A DNA stretch of 64,000 nucleotides from JAXGXT01 sp040772665 (GCA_040772665.1 JAXGXT010000002.1:248001-312000), one strand, 5' to 3'; positions 26,110 to 36,157 are shown, numbered from the stretch's first letter. A program made the numbers and translations. Notes: generated by a model from the sequence alone, not told the origin.

Positions 26110-28764
26110 ATGCAGAAAAAAGTTATGCTTATTGACGGAAACAGCATTGTTAACAGAGCTTTTTATGGAGTTCCCAAACTTACAAACAATGAGGGGCTTT
26201 ATACAAATGCTGTTTATGGGTTTTTTAATATTTTATTTAAACTTTTGGATGAGGAAAAACCTGATTATTTGGCGGTTGCTTACGACCTTAAAGCTCCTAC
26301 ATTCAGACATGAAGCCTTTGAAGATTATAAAGGCAAAAGAAAAGCAATGCCTGAGGAACTTGCAAGTCAAATTCCTATGCTTAAAGAGCTTCTTAGTGCG
26401 TTTAAAATAATGCAGTATTCAATGGAGGGTTATGAAGCAGATGATATTTTAGGCACCCTTTCAAAAAAAGCAGAGGAAAAAGGGTTTTCCACTGTTGTTG
26501 TTTCAGGTGACAGAGATTTATTGCAGCTTGCAAGTGATACTTTAAAGGTTAGAATTCCTAAAACAAAAGCAGGAAAAACAGAAGTTGAAGATTATTTCTC
26601 AAAGGATGTTTTTGAAAAATACGGCGTTACCCCATTGGAATTTATCGAGCTTAAAGGCCTTATGGGTGATTCTTCAGACAATATTCCCGGAGTTCCCGGC
26701 ATAGGAGAAAAAACCGCAACAAAAATAATCCAAGAATTTAAAACAATAGAAAATGCCATAGCCAATGCGGAAAAAGTAAAACCTCCAAGGGCATCCGGTA
26801 ACCTTAAAGAATTTCAAGAACAGGCAAGGCTAAGCAAATCCCTTGCCACAATTGAAAGAGATATGCCTATTGAGCTTGAACTTGAAAACATGACTGTTTC
26901 TGTAGACAAGATTTCAGACCAAGCATACCAACTGTTAAAAAAGTATGGTTTTAAAAGTATGCTCGGCAGATTTGAAACTAACGAAGAAGAAACAGTTGAA
27001 GAAAAAACACATTATAAAATAGTTTTCAAAAAAGAGGAAATAGAAAAATATTTATTGTCTGCTAAAGGCGAAGAAACGGCTTACGTTCTTTTTGTTGAAA
27101 AAAACCATATAAAAGGCATAAGTCTTTACAATGAAAAAAATAACGGCGTTTATATAAAAATTGATGAGGAAAACTTAGGTAACATTTTGTCTTCCCTTAA
27201 AGTTTTTTTTGAGGAAGAGGAATTTATTAAAATCGGACACAACATAAAAGACAATATAAAAGTTTTAAAAAGTTTTGATATAGCCTTAAAAGGTGTAAGC
27301 TTTGATACTGCAATTGGGACTTATGTTTTAAACCCTGTAAAAGACAGTTATGATTTTGATGATCTTGCGGCTGAATTTTTACAAAAAACCATAAAAAGCG
27401 AAGAAGAAGTTTTAGGAAAAGGCAAAAGTAGAATCAGCATAGATTTGCTTTCTGAGAAAGAACTTGGTGAGTTTGCGGCCGTACAGGCTGAAATTATTTA
27501 TAATTCAAAAAAAGTTATAGCACAAAAGCTTTCTGAAAATAATCAGGACAACTTGTTTTACAATATAGAAATGCCTTTGATTTTTGTTTTAAGTGACATG
27601 GAGAGCCAAGGAATTAAGGTGGATAAAAAAGGACTTCTTGAATATCAAAATAATCTTGAAGGAGAACTTGATATAATAACTAAAGAAATATATCTTCTTT
27701 CAGGCGAAGAGTTTAACATTAATTCGCCAAAACAACTGGGTGTTATACTTTTTGAAAAGCTTGGCTTAAAGGGTGGAAAAAAGACAAAGACAGGCTATTC
27801 AACTGCGGCGGAGGTTTTAGAAAAACTTAAGACAGAAAGCCCTGTTGTGGAAAAGGTTCTTTTTTACAGACAGCTTGCAAAGCTGAAAAGCACATATGCC
27901 GATGGGCTTTTAAATGTTATGGATGAAAAAACTGAAAGAATTTATTCAACCTTTAACCAGACAATAACAGCCACAGGCAGAATAAGCAGCACAGAGCCAA
28001 ACCTTCAAAACATCCCCATCAGGCTTGACCTTGGCAGACAGCTGAGAAAAGTTTTTATACCAAATGAGGGTTGTGTTTTTCTTGATGCGGATTACAGCCA
28101 AATTGAACTTCGTGTTCTTGCCCATATGGCGGAGGATGAAACTCTTATAAATGCTTTTAAAGAGGGACAGGACATTCATCGCCTAACAGCATCTCAAGTT
28201 TTCAATATTCCCTTTGACCAAGTTACACCTGCTCAAAGAAGTAACGCAAAAGCCGTAAACTTTGGAATTGTTTATGGAATAGGTGCTTTTAGTTTAAGTC
28301 AAGATTTAAACATAACTGTAAAAGAAGCGGAAAAATATATAGGCAGTTATTTCAAAAAATATCCAAACATAAGAAAATATATGGATACAACAATTGAAAA
28401 TGCAAGAACAAACGGATATGTTTCCACAATTTTTGGCAGAAGAAGGGCAATGCCTGAGCTTAGTGCGTCAAACTTCATTCAACGTTCTTTCGGTGAAAGG
28501 GTTGCAATGAATATGCCCATTCAAGGAAGTGCGGCAGACATAATAAAAATTGCCATGATTAAGGTGCATAAGGAATTAAAAGCAAAAAACTTTAAATCAA
28601 AAATTATTTTACAGGTTCATGACGAACTTTTAATTGAGGCTTATGAAGACGAGGCGGAAGAGGTTTCAAAACTTCTTAAATTTAATATGGAAAACGCAGT
28701 CAGCCTTAAAGTGCCTATGGAAGTAGAGGTTAAAGTGGGCAAAAGCTGGTATGAAACAAAATAG
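26110..28764 (+). CDS. polA: DNA polymerase I
   Basis: The 884 residues include the 5'-3' flap-nuclease domain (about 1-290; LIDGNSIVNRAFYG, EADDILGTLSKKAE, GDSSDNIPGVPGIGEKTA). The middle domain is degenerate for the 3'-5' exonuclease: the DxE pair expected near the start of that fold is replaced (YVLFVEKN), so proofreading is probably lost, as in Bacillus. The polymerase domain (about 500-884) has motif A DADYSQIELR, motif B RSNAKAVNFGIVYG and motif C QVHDELL. Used in Okazaki fragment maturation and repair. ATG follows GGAGG. coaE follows at once, a frequent pairing in Firmicutes. Confidence 0.97.
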   Translation: MQKKVMLIDGNSIVNRAFYGVPKLTNNEGLYTNAVYGFFNILFKLLDEEKPDYLAVAYDLKAPTFRHEAFEDYKGKRKAMPEELASQIPMLKELLSAFKIMQYSMEGYEADDILGTLSKKAEEKGFSTVVVSGDRDLLQLASDTLKVRIPKTKAGKTEVEDYFSKDVFEKYGVTPLEFIELKGLMGDSSDNIPGVPGIGEKTATKIIQEFKTIENAIANAEKVKPPRASGNLKEFQEQARLSKSLATIERDMPIELELENMTVSVDKISDQAYQLLKKYGFKSMLGRFETNEEETVEEKTHYKIVFKKEEIEKYLLSAKGEETAYVLFVEKNHIKGISLYNEKNNGVYIKIDEENLGNILSSLKVFFEEEEFIKIGHNIKDNIKVLKSFDIALKGVSFDTAIGTYVLNPVKDSYDFDDLAAEFLQKTIKSEEEVLGKGKSRISIDLLSEKELGEFAAVQAEIIYNSKKVIAQKLSENNQDNLFYNIEMPLIFVLSDMESQGIKVDKKGLLEYQNNLEGELDIITKEIYLLSGEEFNINSPKQLGVILFEKLGLKGGKKTKTGYSTAAEVLEKLKTESPVVEKVLFYRQLAKLKSTYADGLLNVMDEKTERIYSTFNQTITATGRISSTEPNLQNIPIRLDLGRQLRKVFIPNEGCVFLDADYSQIELRVLAHMAEDETLINAFKEGQDIHRLTASQVFNIPFDQVTPAQRSNAKAVNFGIVYGIGAFSLSQDLNITVKEAEKYIGSYFKKYPNIRKYMDTTIENARTNGYVSTIFGRRRAMPELSASNFIQRSFGERVAMNMPIQGSAADIIKIAMIKVHKELKAKNFKSKIILQVHDELLIEAYEDEAEEVSKLLKFNMENAVSLKVPMEVEVKVGKSWYETK

Positions 28765-28782
28765 GAGTGGGAGGTGCAATTT

Positions 28783-29370
28783 TTGAGAATAATCGGACTT
28801 ACAGGCCAAACTGGAAGCGGCAAGGGTGTTGTAAGCGAAATTTTTCGCAAAAAAGGTGCGGCTGTTATTGATGCGGATGCAGTTGCCCATGAAATTATAT
28901 TAAAAGATAAGCCTGCATATAAAGAGCTTGTTGAATATTTTGGCAAAGAAATACTTGACGACAACGAAGAAATTTCAAGAGCGAAGCTTGGTGAAATCGT
29001 TTTTGCCGACGGGAAAAAATCTTTAAATGTTTTAAACAGCTGTACTCATAAGTATATATATTTAGAGATTGAAAATAAAATTGAGGACTTTCAAAAACAA
29101 AACAAAGAGCTGGTTGTTATTGATGCTCCTTTGTTGTTAGAAGGAAAGTTTAGAAACTTATGTCAGGAAATTTGGGTTGTAGGTGCTGAAGAAGAAGTTC
29201 GTCTTTCTCGTATTATAAATAGAGATGGAATAAGCGAAACCCATGCCAGAAACAGAATGGCATCTCAAAAAGAATGGCCGGAATATAAAAAATATGCAGA
29301 TGTTATTATATGTAACAATAAAGACATAAATCATGTGGAACAGCAGGTGGAAAAGTATTATAACAGATAG
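28783..29370 (+). CDS. coaE: Dephospho-CoA kinase
   Basis: CoaE phosphorylates dephospho-CoA in the last step of coenzyme A synthesis. The 195 residues include the P-loop GLTGQTGSGKG, VIDADAVAHEI, VIDAPLLLEGK, and NRMASQKEWPEYKKYADVII. The P-loop ends in GKG where GKS or GKT is usual (codons AAG GGT). The TTG at 28783 is preferred because GGAGGTG (28770-28776) lies 6 nt before it; a GTG at 28774 with AGGAG is the alternative and adds three residues. It begins 18 bp after polA. No clear terminator follows within 180 bp. Confidence 0.9.
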   Translation: MRIIGLTGQTGSGKGVVSEIFRKKGAAVIDADAVAHEIILKDKPAYKELVEYFGKEILDDNEEISRAKLGEIVFADGKKSLNVLNSCTHKYIYLEIENKIEDFQKQNKELVVIDAPLLLEGKFRNLCQEIWVVGAEEEVRLSRIINRDGISETHARNRMASQKEWPEYKKYADVIICNNKDINHVEQQVEKYYNR

Positions 29371-29554
29371 AAAAGCTTTTGCGGATTAAAAACAATATGC
29401 TTTTTAGTGCTGTTTATGCATACAATTTAATTTGCTTTGCTTTGTAAACCATAACTCCGTTATGAAAGTATTTATTTTAATCTTTATTTTGTTCCGTTTT
29501 TTAAGGTGGCAGGTTTGAAAAAAACTAAGATTTATAGATGTATAGGAGATTTTG

Positions 29555-30118
29555 ATGTTTTATTTTTTTAATTTAAAAAAGCTTCGGTCCATATTTAAAA
29601 TATTTTTAGTGCTTATTGTTCTTGGCTTTTTGGCAAGATATTTTGTTATGTCTTTTATTTTTGAAAAGCCTTTTAATAGCTTTGTTGAAAAATATTCACA
29701 AGAGTTTTCTCTTGATGAACATTTGGTGTATTCTGTTATGTTTAACGAAAGCAGATTTGATAAAAATGCACTTTCATACAAAAATGCAAAAGGACTTATG
29801 CAAATTACAGACAGAACGGGAATTTGGGGAGCAGAGGTAAATAAAATTGAAAACTTTGAAACATCTTTTTTGTTTGACCCTGAAATTAATATAAAAATCG
29901 GATGCTGGTATTTAAGTGCCCTTATTAAACAATATGACGGAGAAATAGACACCGCTGTTGCGGCATACAATGCAGGCAGCGGTAATGTAAGCGGCTGGCT
30001 TAAAAATGAAGAATATTCTGCTGATTTAAAAACACTTGAAAAAATACCTTTTGAAGAAACTGAAAAATATGTACAAAAGGTTAAAATTGTTAAAAAGATA
30101 TATGATTTTTTATATTAA
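29555..30118 (+). CDS. Membrane-anchored lytic transglycosylase (SLT domain)
   Basis: The 187 residues comprise one N-terminal membrane helix (about 15-36) and an SLT-type goose-lysozyme fold that cleaves peptidoglycan glycan strands to 1,6-anhydro products. Signatures are VYSVMFNESRFDKNALSYKN with the catalytic Glu, AKGLMQI, and TAVAAYNAGSGNVSGWL. ATG at 29555 follows AGGAG at 6 nt. The next gene, an OppA-like lipoprotein, starts 13 bp downstream, so peptidoglycan turnover and peptide uptake may be linked (inference). Confidence 0.92.
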   Translation: MFYFFNLKKLRSIFKIFLVLIVLGFLARYFVMSFIFEKPFNSFVEKYSQEFSLDEHLVYSVMFNESRFDKNALSYKNAKGLMQITDRTGIWGAEVNKIENFETSFLFDPEINIKIGCWYLSALIKQYDGEIDTAVAAYNAGSGNVSGWLKNEEYSADLKTLEKIPFEETEKYVQKVKIVKKIYDFLY

Positions 30119-30131
30119 AAATGGAGGAACT

Positions 30132-31730
30132 ATGAAAAAGTTAATAATATACATATTGTGCGTAATGTTTTTATTAAGCGGCTGCACAAATGGTGCTGAA
30201 AAAACACAAGAACAAACAATTGTGGGAAAACAGGCGGGAGAGTCTTTAAAAATAGATAAAAACGAAAACAAGGATTTAAATTTAAATATGCGAATTGTTT
30301 CAACTCTTAACCCTCTTTTAAACCAAGATGCATCGGTGGATACAGTTTTAAGGCTGATTTTTAAGCCTCTTATAGCTATTTCAAATAACTATAAGCCAAA
30401 AAGCTCAATAGCTGAAAGCTGGTATTTTTCTGACGAGGGAACTACTCTTACATTAAACATCAAAAAAGGTTTAAAGTGGTATAACGGGGATGATATAACT
30501 GCAGATGATGTGGTTTTTTCTGTTAACACAATTTTTAATGCGCCTGAAAACTCTGTTTATAAAGAATGTGTTTCAAATGTTTTAAAAGCAGAAAAAACAG
30601 AAAAATATACTGCTGTGATTAAGTTTAAAGAAAACTATGTGGGAAATGTATATTGCTTAGGCTTTCCATTAATACCTTCAGGATATTACGGAGGTTTAGC
30701 ATTAAATAAAGATATAAACCCTGTGGGAAACGGCAGTTACAAGGTTGAAAGCTATACAGCGGCAAAAAGTCTAAAGCTTAAGGCTGTTGAAAATAGTTTT
30801 TCTGAAACTCCAAAAATTGAAAATATAACTGTAAGCATAACAAACAGCAAAGACACAGATTTATATGCTTTTAGCCAATCAATAACAGATTGTTTTATTG
30901 CAGATTATAATTCTTTAGGCAAGGCAGGGCTTGAGAAAAACTCAAACAAGGTGAGCTTTATTGATAACTACTATGATTTTTTAGGTTTTAATTTTGAAAA
31001 CGAAATATTAAAAAATAAAAATATAAGAAAAGCTGTTGCATATGCTGTGCCTATTGAAAACATAATAGAGGGTGTGTATTTATCAAATGCAGTTAAAGCC
31101 GCAAGTCCTTTAAATCCTGACAGTTGGTTAAATGAAAACATTTCATCAAAATATTCATACAACCTTTCAAGTGCAAAAGAATATCTTGATAGTGCAGGAT
31201 ATAAAATTAACGGAGAAAAAAGAATAAGGGAAAAAAGTACAGAAAACGGAATTTTAAACCTAAGTTTCTCTCTTATTGTAAACAAGGAAAACCTTCAAAG
31301 AAGTCAGGCGGCGGTTAAAATTGCAGAAGAACTTAACGGCATAGGCTTTAATATAAATGTTGAAAAGATAGATTATGATGAATATGTCAGCAGGCTTGAA
31401 AAAAAAGATTTTGACATGGTGCTCGGCGGATGGGAAATGTCTATTGTGCCTGAATTCGGATACATGTTTCAAAGCCAATCTAAAGAAAACTATATAGGTT
31501 ACAGTAGTGAAAAAATGGACAATCTGATTTTGGAATATAAAAAAGCATCAACCGATTCTCAAATGAAAGAGAAAATGAAACTTTTAATAGATGAAATTAA
31601 TGAAGAGCTGCCATATGTAAGTCTTGTTTTTAGAAAGTCTGCTCTTTTTTTGGATGATAGAATAGAGGGAGAGAAAAATCCCATTCAGTTTGATTTTTTA
31701 AACGGAATTGAAAGCTGGTATATTAAATAA
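30132..31730 (+). CDS. Peptide-type ABC transporter substrate-binding lipoprotein (SBP family 5)
   Basis: This 532-residue protein is an OppA/DppA-type binding protein. The lipoprotein signal ends in LLSGC (Cys18). The family signature appears in VLRLIFKPLIAISNNYKPKS, ESWYFSDEGTTLTLNIKKGL and WYNGDDITADDVVFS. The real start is the ATG at 30132 behind GGAGG, which gives a normal signal peptide; a longer frame begins inside the preceding gene. Permease and ATPase genes are absent nearby. Lies between a lytic transglycosylase and a GalT-like gene on the same strand with 13-14 bp gaps, so probably one operon. Confidence 0.92.
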   Translation: MKKLIIYILCVMFLLSGCTNGAEKTQEQTIVGKQAGESLKIDKNENKDLNLNMRIVSTLNPLLNQDASVDTVLRLIFKPLIAISNNYKPKSSIAESWYFSDEGTTLTLNIKKGLKWYNGDDITADDVVFSVNTIFNAPENSVYKECVSNVLKAEKTEKYTAVIKFKENYVGNVYCLGFPLIPSGYYGGLALNKDINPVGNGSYKVESYTAAKSLKLKAVENSFSETPKIENITVSITNSKDTDLYAFSQSITDCFIADYNSLGKAGLEKNSNKVSFIDNYYDFLGFNFENEILKNKNIRKAVAYAVPIENIIEGVYLSNAVKAASPLNPDSWLNENISSKYSYNLSSAKEYLDSAGYKINGEKRIREKSTENGILNLSFSLIVNKENLQRSQAAVKIAEELNGIGFNINVEKIDYDEYVSRLEKKDFDMVLGGWEMSIVPEFGYMFQSQSKENYIGYSSEKMDNLILEYKKASTDSQMKEKMKLLIDEINEELPYVSLVFRKSALFLDDRIEGEKNPIQFDFLNGIESWYIK

Positions 31731-31744
31731 GATAGGGTGAGATT

Positions 31745-32722
31745 ATGTCACAGTTAAGAAAAGATATTTTAACAGGAGAGTGGGTTATTTTTGCCTCAAA
31801 CAGGCGTGAAAAACCATATCAGTTTAAGCGGAAAACGATTTCCAACGAAAGTGCTTTGGAAGAAAACTGCCCCTTTTGTCCCGGAAATGAAACTCAGACA
31901 CCTGAAAAAATATATCAAAACGGCGATGATGGAAGCTGGGACATAAGAGTTTTTCGAAATATGTATCCTGCAGTTGATACAGAAAGTTTTGAACAGTGTT
32001 ATGAAAATTTTTATCCAAGCCAAGCAGGAATAGGCATCCATGAGGTGGTTGTGGATACTCCTGACCACAGCTTTGATTTATGCGGCTTTTCAAAAGAACA
32101 TATGCTTAAAGTTTTAAAAACTCTTCAGTTTAGGTTTAACAAATTAAAAGAAGAAGATTTTATTAATTATATTCAAATATTTAAAAACAACGGCCCTGAG
32201 GCTGGGGCATCAATTGCCCATTCCCATTGGCAGATAATGGGGGTGTCTGTTGTTCCTCAGGTTCAGGAAAAAGTTTTTTTAAAACTTGAAAATTATGAAA
32301 AAAAACATGGAAAATGTATTATTTGCGAAATTCTTAAACATGAAAAAACAGAAGAAAAGAGAATTATTTATGAAACAAATGAATTTGTGGCCTTTGTTCC
32401 TTATGCGGCTAAGTTTAGTTTTGAAATTTGGGTTGTGCCTAAAAATCACATATCTTCTTACAGTGATTTTGATGAAAAGCTTCTTGATGACCTTGGCGAA
32501 ACACTTAAAGTGCTGTTAAATAAAGTTAAAAAAATAAGAAAAGGAATTTGTTTTAACTTATGTTTTCAAGACGAACCAAAAAATACGTCAAAAGGAATTT
32601 TTCATTGGCATTTAAGAATTTTGCCAAGAATCGGTGCTCCTGCAGGGTTTGAATTTGCAACAGGAAGTTATATCAATCCAATGCTTCCCGAGGAAGCGGC
32701 AGAAAAATTGCGTGAATTATAA
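31745..32722 (+). CDS. galT: Galactose-1-phosphate uridylyltransferase-like nucleotidyltransferase
   Basis: The 325 residues form two HIT-type halves. The first has the zinc pair CPFC (about residues 41-44), FRNMYPAV, and the active-site motif AHSHWQIMG, where the family form is H-(P/S)-H-x-Q and the middle His is uridylylated. The second begins with CIICE and ends in FHWHLRILPR. GalT exchanges UMP between glucose and galactose 1-phosphates; related enzymes act as ADP-glucose or dinucleotide phosphorylases, so the exact substrate is open. No galK or galE is present in the window. It starts 14 bp after the OppA-like gene. Confidence 0.8.
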   Translation: MSQLRKDILTGEWVIFASNRREKPYQFKRKTISNESALEENCPFCPGNETQTPEKIYQNGDDGSWDIRVFRNMYPAVDTESFEQCYENFYPSQAGIGIHEVVVDTPDHSFDLCGFSKEHMLKVLKTLQFRFNKLKEEDFINYIQIFKNNGPEAGASIAHSHWQIMGVSVVPQVQEKVFLKLENYEKKHGKCIICEILKHEKTEEKRIIYETNEFVAFVPYAAKFSFEIWVVPKNHISSYSDFDEKLLDDLGETLKVLLNKVKKIRKGICFNLCFQDEPKNTSKGIFHWHLRILPRIGAPAGFEFATGSYINPMLPEEAAEKLREL

Positions 32723-32841
32723 AAAGATTAGGGAACAATAATTATTAACATTCGTATAAAGTAATATAGAGGCTAAAAAGATTAAAAATAATAGAAAAAA
32801 TACAGCCCATAAAATTTATTTACTTTTGGAGGAATTTAATT

Positions 32842-33765
32842 ATGAAAAAAAATATTTTATTAAGAAAAGCTTTAGTATCAGTTGTTGCGTGTTCCACAGT
32901 TTTAGCATCAACTGCATTTGCACAGGAGGTTGCAGAAAACAAATTGATTAGTGCTGCCACTGATTCAAGCGAAGAAAATTTAAACGAGGAAAACATTGAA
33001 GAAAGGTTTGTGAATTTTTCAGGAACCATTTCGGAAGTTACTAAAGAAAAGGATCGAGTTAGGGTTATGATTGGAGAATGGGGTGAGGACGGAGGTCTTA
33101 TTGCACATCTTGATCTTAACACAACTGTAATTGATGCGGGCAGTCCTGTTGGAGAAGAAAAAAATGTTGCAGATCTTAAAGAAGGTATGAAGGTTACATT
33201 TTTAGTTCCTTATAACTCACCAATGGCAATGAGCAATCCTCCTCAAACATCAAGTGTTGAACTTATTATAATAAATTCCGAAACAGGAAATTATGAAATT
33301 TCAGTTTTTGACGAAGACTTAGTTAATAAAGAAAATACCCTTAAACTTAATATTAGTGAAGAAACAAAAATCATCAGTTTAAGCGGCGAAGAAAAAGAAG
33401 TTACACAAGAAGATGTTAAAAACAGCCAGTGTGCAGTTTTCTATACTGCTTCCACAAGAAGTATTCCTGCACAGACAACACCAAGTCTTATTGTGATTTT
33501 AGATAACGAAGAAGAAAAACTTGTTGAGGAAGAAAAAGCTGAATTTATAGGTCTTAGAGATGAGATGGAGGGCTTAGGATTTAGTGTTGAATGGTTATCA
33601 AACGACAGCCCTGTTGTTATTGAAAAAGACGGCGTAAAGCTTGAAGTTAAGCTTGGAGAATCAGAATACAGCTTAAACGGAGAAGTGAAAAAGCTTTCTC
33701 TTTCAACAAAGCTTGAAGACGGAAAAATGTTTGTTTCAAATGAAATTGTTAAAGAGTTAAACTAA
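32842..33765 (+). CDS. Secreted protein with copper amine oxidase-like (stalk) domain
   Basis: The 307 residues start with a signal peptide (cleavage after AFA, about residue 28). A long central part without a recognised domain contains beta strands (FVNFSGTISEVTKEKDRVRV). The C-terminal 55 residues match the copper amine oxidase N-terminal or stalk domain common in clostridial secreted proteins (VIEKDGVKLEVKLGESEY, then VSNEIVKEL). Such domains are usually non-catalytic. Function unknown, extracellular. ATG follows GGAGG. Monocistronic with a terminator at 33772. Confidence 0.8.
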   Translation: MKKNILLRKALVSVVACSTVLASTAFAQEVAENKLISAATDSSEENLNEENIEERFVNFSGTISEVTKEKDRVRVMIGEWGEDGGLIAHLDLNTTVIDAGSPVGEEKNVADLKEGMKVTFLVPYNSPMAMSNPPQTSSVELIIINSETGNYEISVFDEDLVNKENTLKLNISEETKIISLSGEEKEVTQEDVKNSQCAVFYTASTRSIPAQTTPSLIVILDNEEEKLVEEEKAEFIGLRDEMEGLGFSVEWLSNDSPVVIEKDGVKLEVKLGESEYSLNGEVKKLSLSTKLEDGKMFVSNEIVKELN

Positions 33766-33771
33766 ATACTC

Positions 33772-33804
33772 AAAGGCTCTGCATGTAAAGTGCGGAGCCT
33801 TTTA
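33772..33804 (+). terminator. Intrinsic terminator
   Basis: AAAGGCTCTGCA (33772-33783) pairs with TGCGGAGCCTTT (33791-33802), followed by T. Confidence 0.8.
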
Positions 33805-33882
33805 ATATTATTGTAAGTTTAGCAAAAAGCTGATACACTATATATAGTTTAAAAAATAAAAATTGTTTAAATGAGGTACAAA

Positions 33883-34725
33883 ATGTATAAATTGGTTGTA
33901 TGTGATATAGACGGAACGCTTGTTGACAGCAAAGGCAAAATATCCTCGGTTACTCTTAACACAATTAAAAAAGTAAGGGCAAAGGGGGTCAATGTTACTG
34001 TCTGCACAGGCAGAAATATAACTAAAACACTTCCTATTGCAAAAAAGCTGGGTCTGAAAATTCCTTTTGTTTGTATAGACGGAATTATATTTTATGATCC
34101 TGTGGCAAAAAAACCTGTTAAAAGCCTTTCTCTTGACATGGCAGAAGTTAGAGAATTGGTGGAGATAGGTGAAAACAGGAGAACTTTTATTGAAGTTTCG
34201 GATGGATATAAATATTATAAATATTTCCCTGATAAAGACTTTTTAAAATATGATTTTTTTAATAAACATGATTTTATAGGAAGAATAAAAAGCTGGTTTG
34301 GCGGTATAAGATATGTAAAAACAGTTGATGAACTTTATAACCTTACAGGCCCTGTTTATCAGGTGGTTCTTGGAGCAGACACTGAAATAACAGAGGAAAT
34401 AGCCGAAACTGTAAGAAAAAAAGGATATGAAAATATTGATGTAAGAGATTTTCTTTGGAAAGAATATCTTTTTATAAACTATAAAGGCATAGGAAAAGCC
34501 CAGGGCGTTGAGCTTCTTTGTGATTATTTTGGAATAACACCCAAGGAGGTAATAGCCTTTGGTGATGAAATGAATGACCTTGACATGCTTGAATATGTTG
34601 GTATGGGAATTGCAATGGAAAATGCCGCCCCCGAGGTGAAAAAAATTGCAAGGCGTGTAACACTAAGCAACGACAATAACGGTGTTGCATATGCTCTTAA
34701 AAAACTTATTTTAGATAGAAAATAA
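33883..34725 (+). CDS. Cof-type HAD-IIB phosphatase
   Basis: The 280-residue protein belongs to the haloacid dehalogenase superfamily with a type IIB cap. Motif I is VCDIDGTLVDSKG (catalytic Asp), motif II TVCTGRN, and motifs III/IV appear as KAQGVELLCDYFG and AFGDEMNDLDMLEYVGMGIAM. Members dephosphorylate sugar phosphates, FMN precursors or pyridoxal phosphate; the substrate is not predictable. The ATG at 33883 is preferred because GAGG (33873-33876) then lies 6 nt upstream; the ATG at 33871 overlaps it. rarA begins 12 bp downstream. Confidence 0.88.
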   Translation: MYKLVVCDIDGTLVDSKGKISSVTLNTIKKVRAKGVNVTVCTGRNITKTLPIAKKLGLKIPFVCIDGIIFYDPVAKKPVKSLSLDMAEVRELVEIGENRRTFIEVSDGYKYYKYFPDKDFLKYDFFNKHDFIGRIKSWFGGIRYVKTVDELYNLTGPVYQVVLGADTEITEEIAETVRKKGYENIDVRDFLWKEYLFINYKGIGKAQGVELLCDYFGITPKEVIAFGDEMNDLDMLEYVGMGIAMENAAPEVKKIARRVTLSNDNNGVAYALKKLILDRK

Positions 34726-34737
34726 GGCTTGGTGAAT

Positions 34738-36057
34738 ATGGATTTATTTGAATATAACAGTAAAATTAACATGAAAAATGATGCACCCCTTGCTTCAAGA
34801 CTAAGGCCGCTTACCCTTGATGAGTTTGTAGGTCAAAAGCATATTTTAGGAAAAGGCAAGCTGCTTTATCGTGCAATAATTGCCGACAAGCTTAATTCCA
34901 TAATTCTTTACGGCCCTCCAGGAACAGGTAAGACTACCTTAGCAAAAATTATTGCCAATACAACAAAAAGGTTTTTTGTTCAGCTTAATGCCACTTCATC
35001 AGGGATAAAGGATATTAAAGAAGTTGTTGAAGCCGCCAAAACAAGGCTTGGCATGGTGGGGGAAAGAACAATTCTTTTTATTGATGAAATTCATAGGTTT
35101 AATAAAACACAGCAGGATGCACTTTTGCCCCATGTTGAAGATGGTGTTATTGTGCTTATTGGTGCAACAACAGAAAATCCCTATTTTGAGGTGAACAAGG
35201 CTCTTGTAAGCAGAAGTATTATTTTTGAGCTTAAGCCTCTTGAAAAAGAGGATATAGAAATCCTTATTGAAAGAGCAGTCAGTGACAGCGAAAGAGGGTA
35301 TGGATATTTTAATATAGAAATTTCTTCAAAAGCCGTAAGTTTTATTGCGGATATGGCAAATGGCGATGCACGAACGGCACTTAATGCTATAGAACTTGCT
35401 GTTTTAACAACGGAAAAAGATATTGATGGGAAAATAAAAATAGACATTGAAACTGCCCAGGAATGTATACAAAAGCGGGCTTTAAATTATGATAAAGACG
35501 GAGATAACCACTATGACACTATTTCAGCTTTTATAAAAAGTATGAGAGGTTCAGACCCTGATGCGGCACTTTATTATCTTGCAAAAATGATTTATGCGGG
35601 GGAGGATCCAAAATTTATTGCAAGAAGAATTATAATCTGCGCCTCAGAAGATGTGGGAAATGCCGACCCTCATGCTTTGCAAGTGGCGGTGGCGGCGGCA
35701 GAGGCAGTGAATTTTATAGGAATGCCCGAGGGCAGAATAATACTTGCTCAAGCTGTGACGTATATTGCTTGTGCCCCGAAAAGCAATGCTTCTTATTTAG
35801 GAATTGACATGGCAATAAGTGATGTTCAAAATATAAAGGTTAAAACAATTCCAAACCATTTAAAAGATTCTCATTATTACGGAGCAAAAGAAATGGGCAA
35901 AGGAAAAGGGTATAAATATGCCCATGATTATCCAGGACACTATGTAAAACAACAATATCTCCCTGACGAGCTATTGGATAGGCAATATTATAAACCAAGC
36001 GAAAACGGAGTTGAAAAAAGGATTAAAGAATCCCTTAAAAAACTTCGAGGATACTGA
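34738..36057 (+). CDS. rarA: Replication-associated recombination protein RarA (MgsA)
   Basis: This AAA+ ATPase, related to clamp loaders, acts at stalled replication forks. The 439 residues include PLASRLRPLTLDEFVGQKHI, Walker A YGPPGTGKTTLAK, Walker B ILFIDEIHRFNKTQQDALLP, sensor 1 GATTENPYFEVNKAL, and the tetramerisation C-terminus (AMISDVQN-like AISDVQNIKVKTIPNHLKD; YKYAHDYPGHY). The ATG at 34738 (MDLFEY) matches the family N-terminus; TTG and GTG codons at 34729 and 34732 are possible but less likely. A terminator lies at 36158. Confidence 0.95.
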   Translation: MDLFEYNSKINMKNDAPLASRLRPLTLDEFVGQKHILGKGKLLYRAIIADKLNSIILYGPPGTGKTTLAKIIANTTKRFFVQLNATSSGIKDIKEVVEAAKTRLGMVGERTILFIDEIHRFNKTQQDALLPHVEDGVIVLIGATTENPYFEVNKALVSRSIIFELKPLEKEDIEILIERAVSDSERGYGYFNIEISSKAVSFIADMANGDARTALNAIELAVLTTEKDIDGKIKIDIETAQECIQKRALNYDKDGDNHYDTISAFIKSMRGSDPDAALYYLAKMIYAGEDPKFIARRIIICASEDVGNADPHALQVAVAAAEAVNFIGMPEGRIILAQAVTYIACAPKSNASYLGIDMAISDVQNIKVKTIPNHLKDSHYYGAKEMGKGKGYKYAHDYPGHYVKQQYLPDELLDRQYYKPSENGVEKRIKESLKKLRGY

Positions 36058-36157
36058 CAAAATTCATAAAATTCACAGCCGTTATATTTTGGATATATTC
36101 TAATGATTATTAATAAAAATTTAAAATTACATTAATTATATATTATCTTATAATAAG

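Noticed and set aside
24847..26110. TPP riboswitch for the NMT1-type binding protein
   Set aside because: Neither the CTGAGA nor the GGG-G-TGC core elements occur upstream of the gene on the minus strand.
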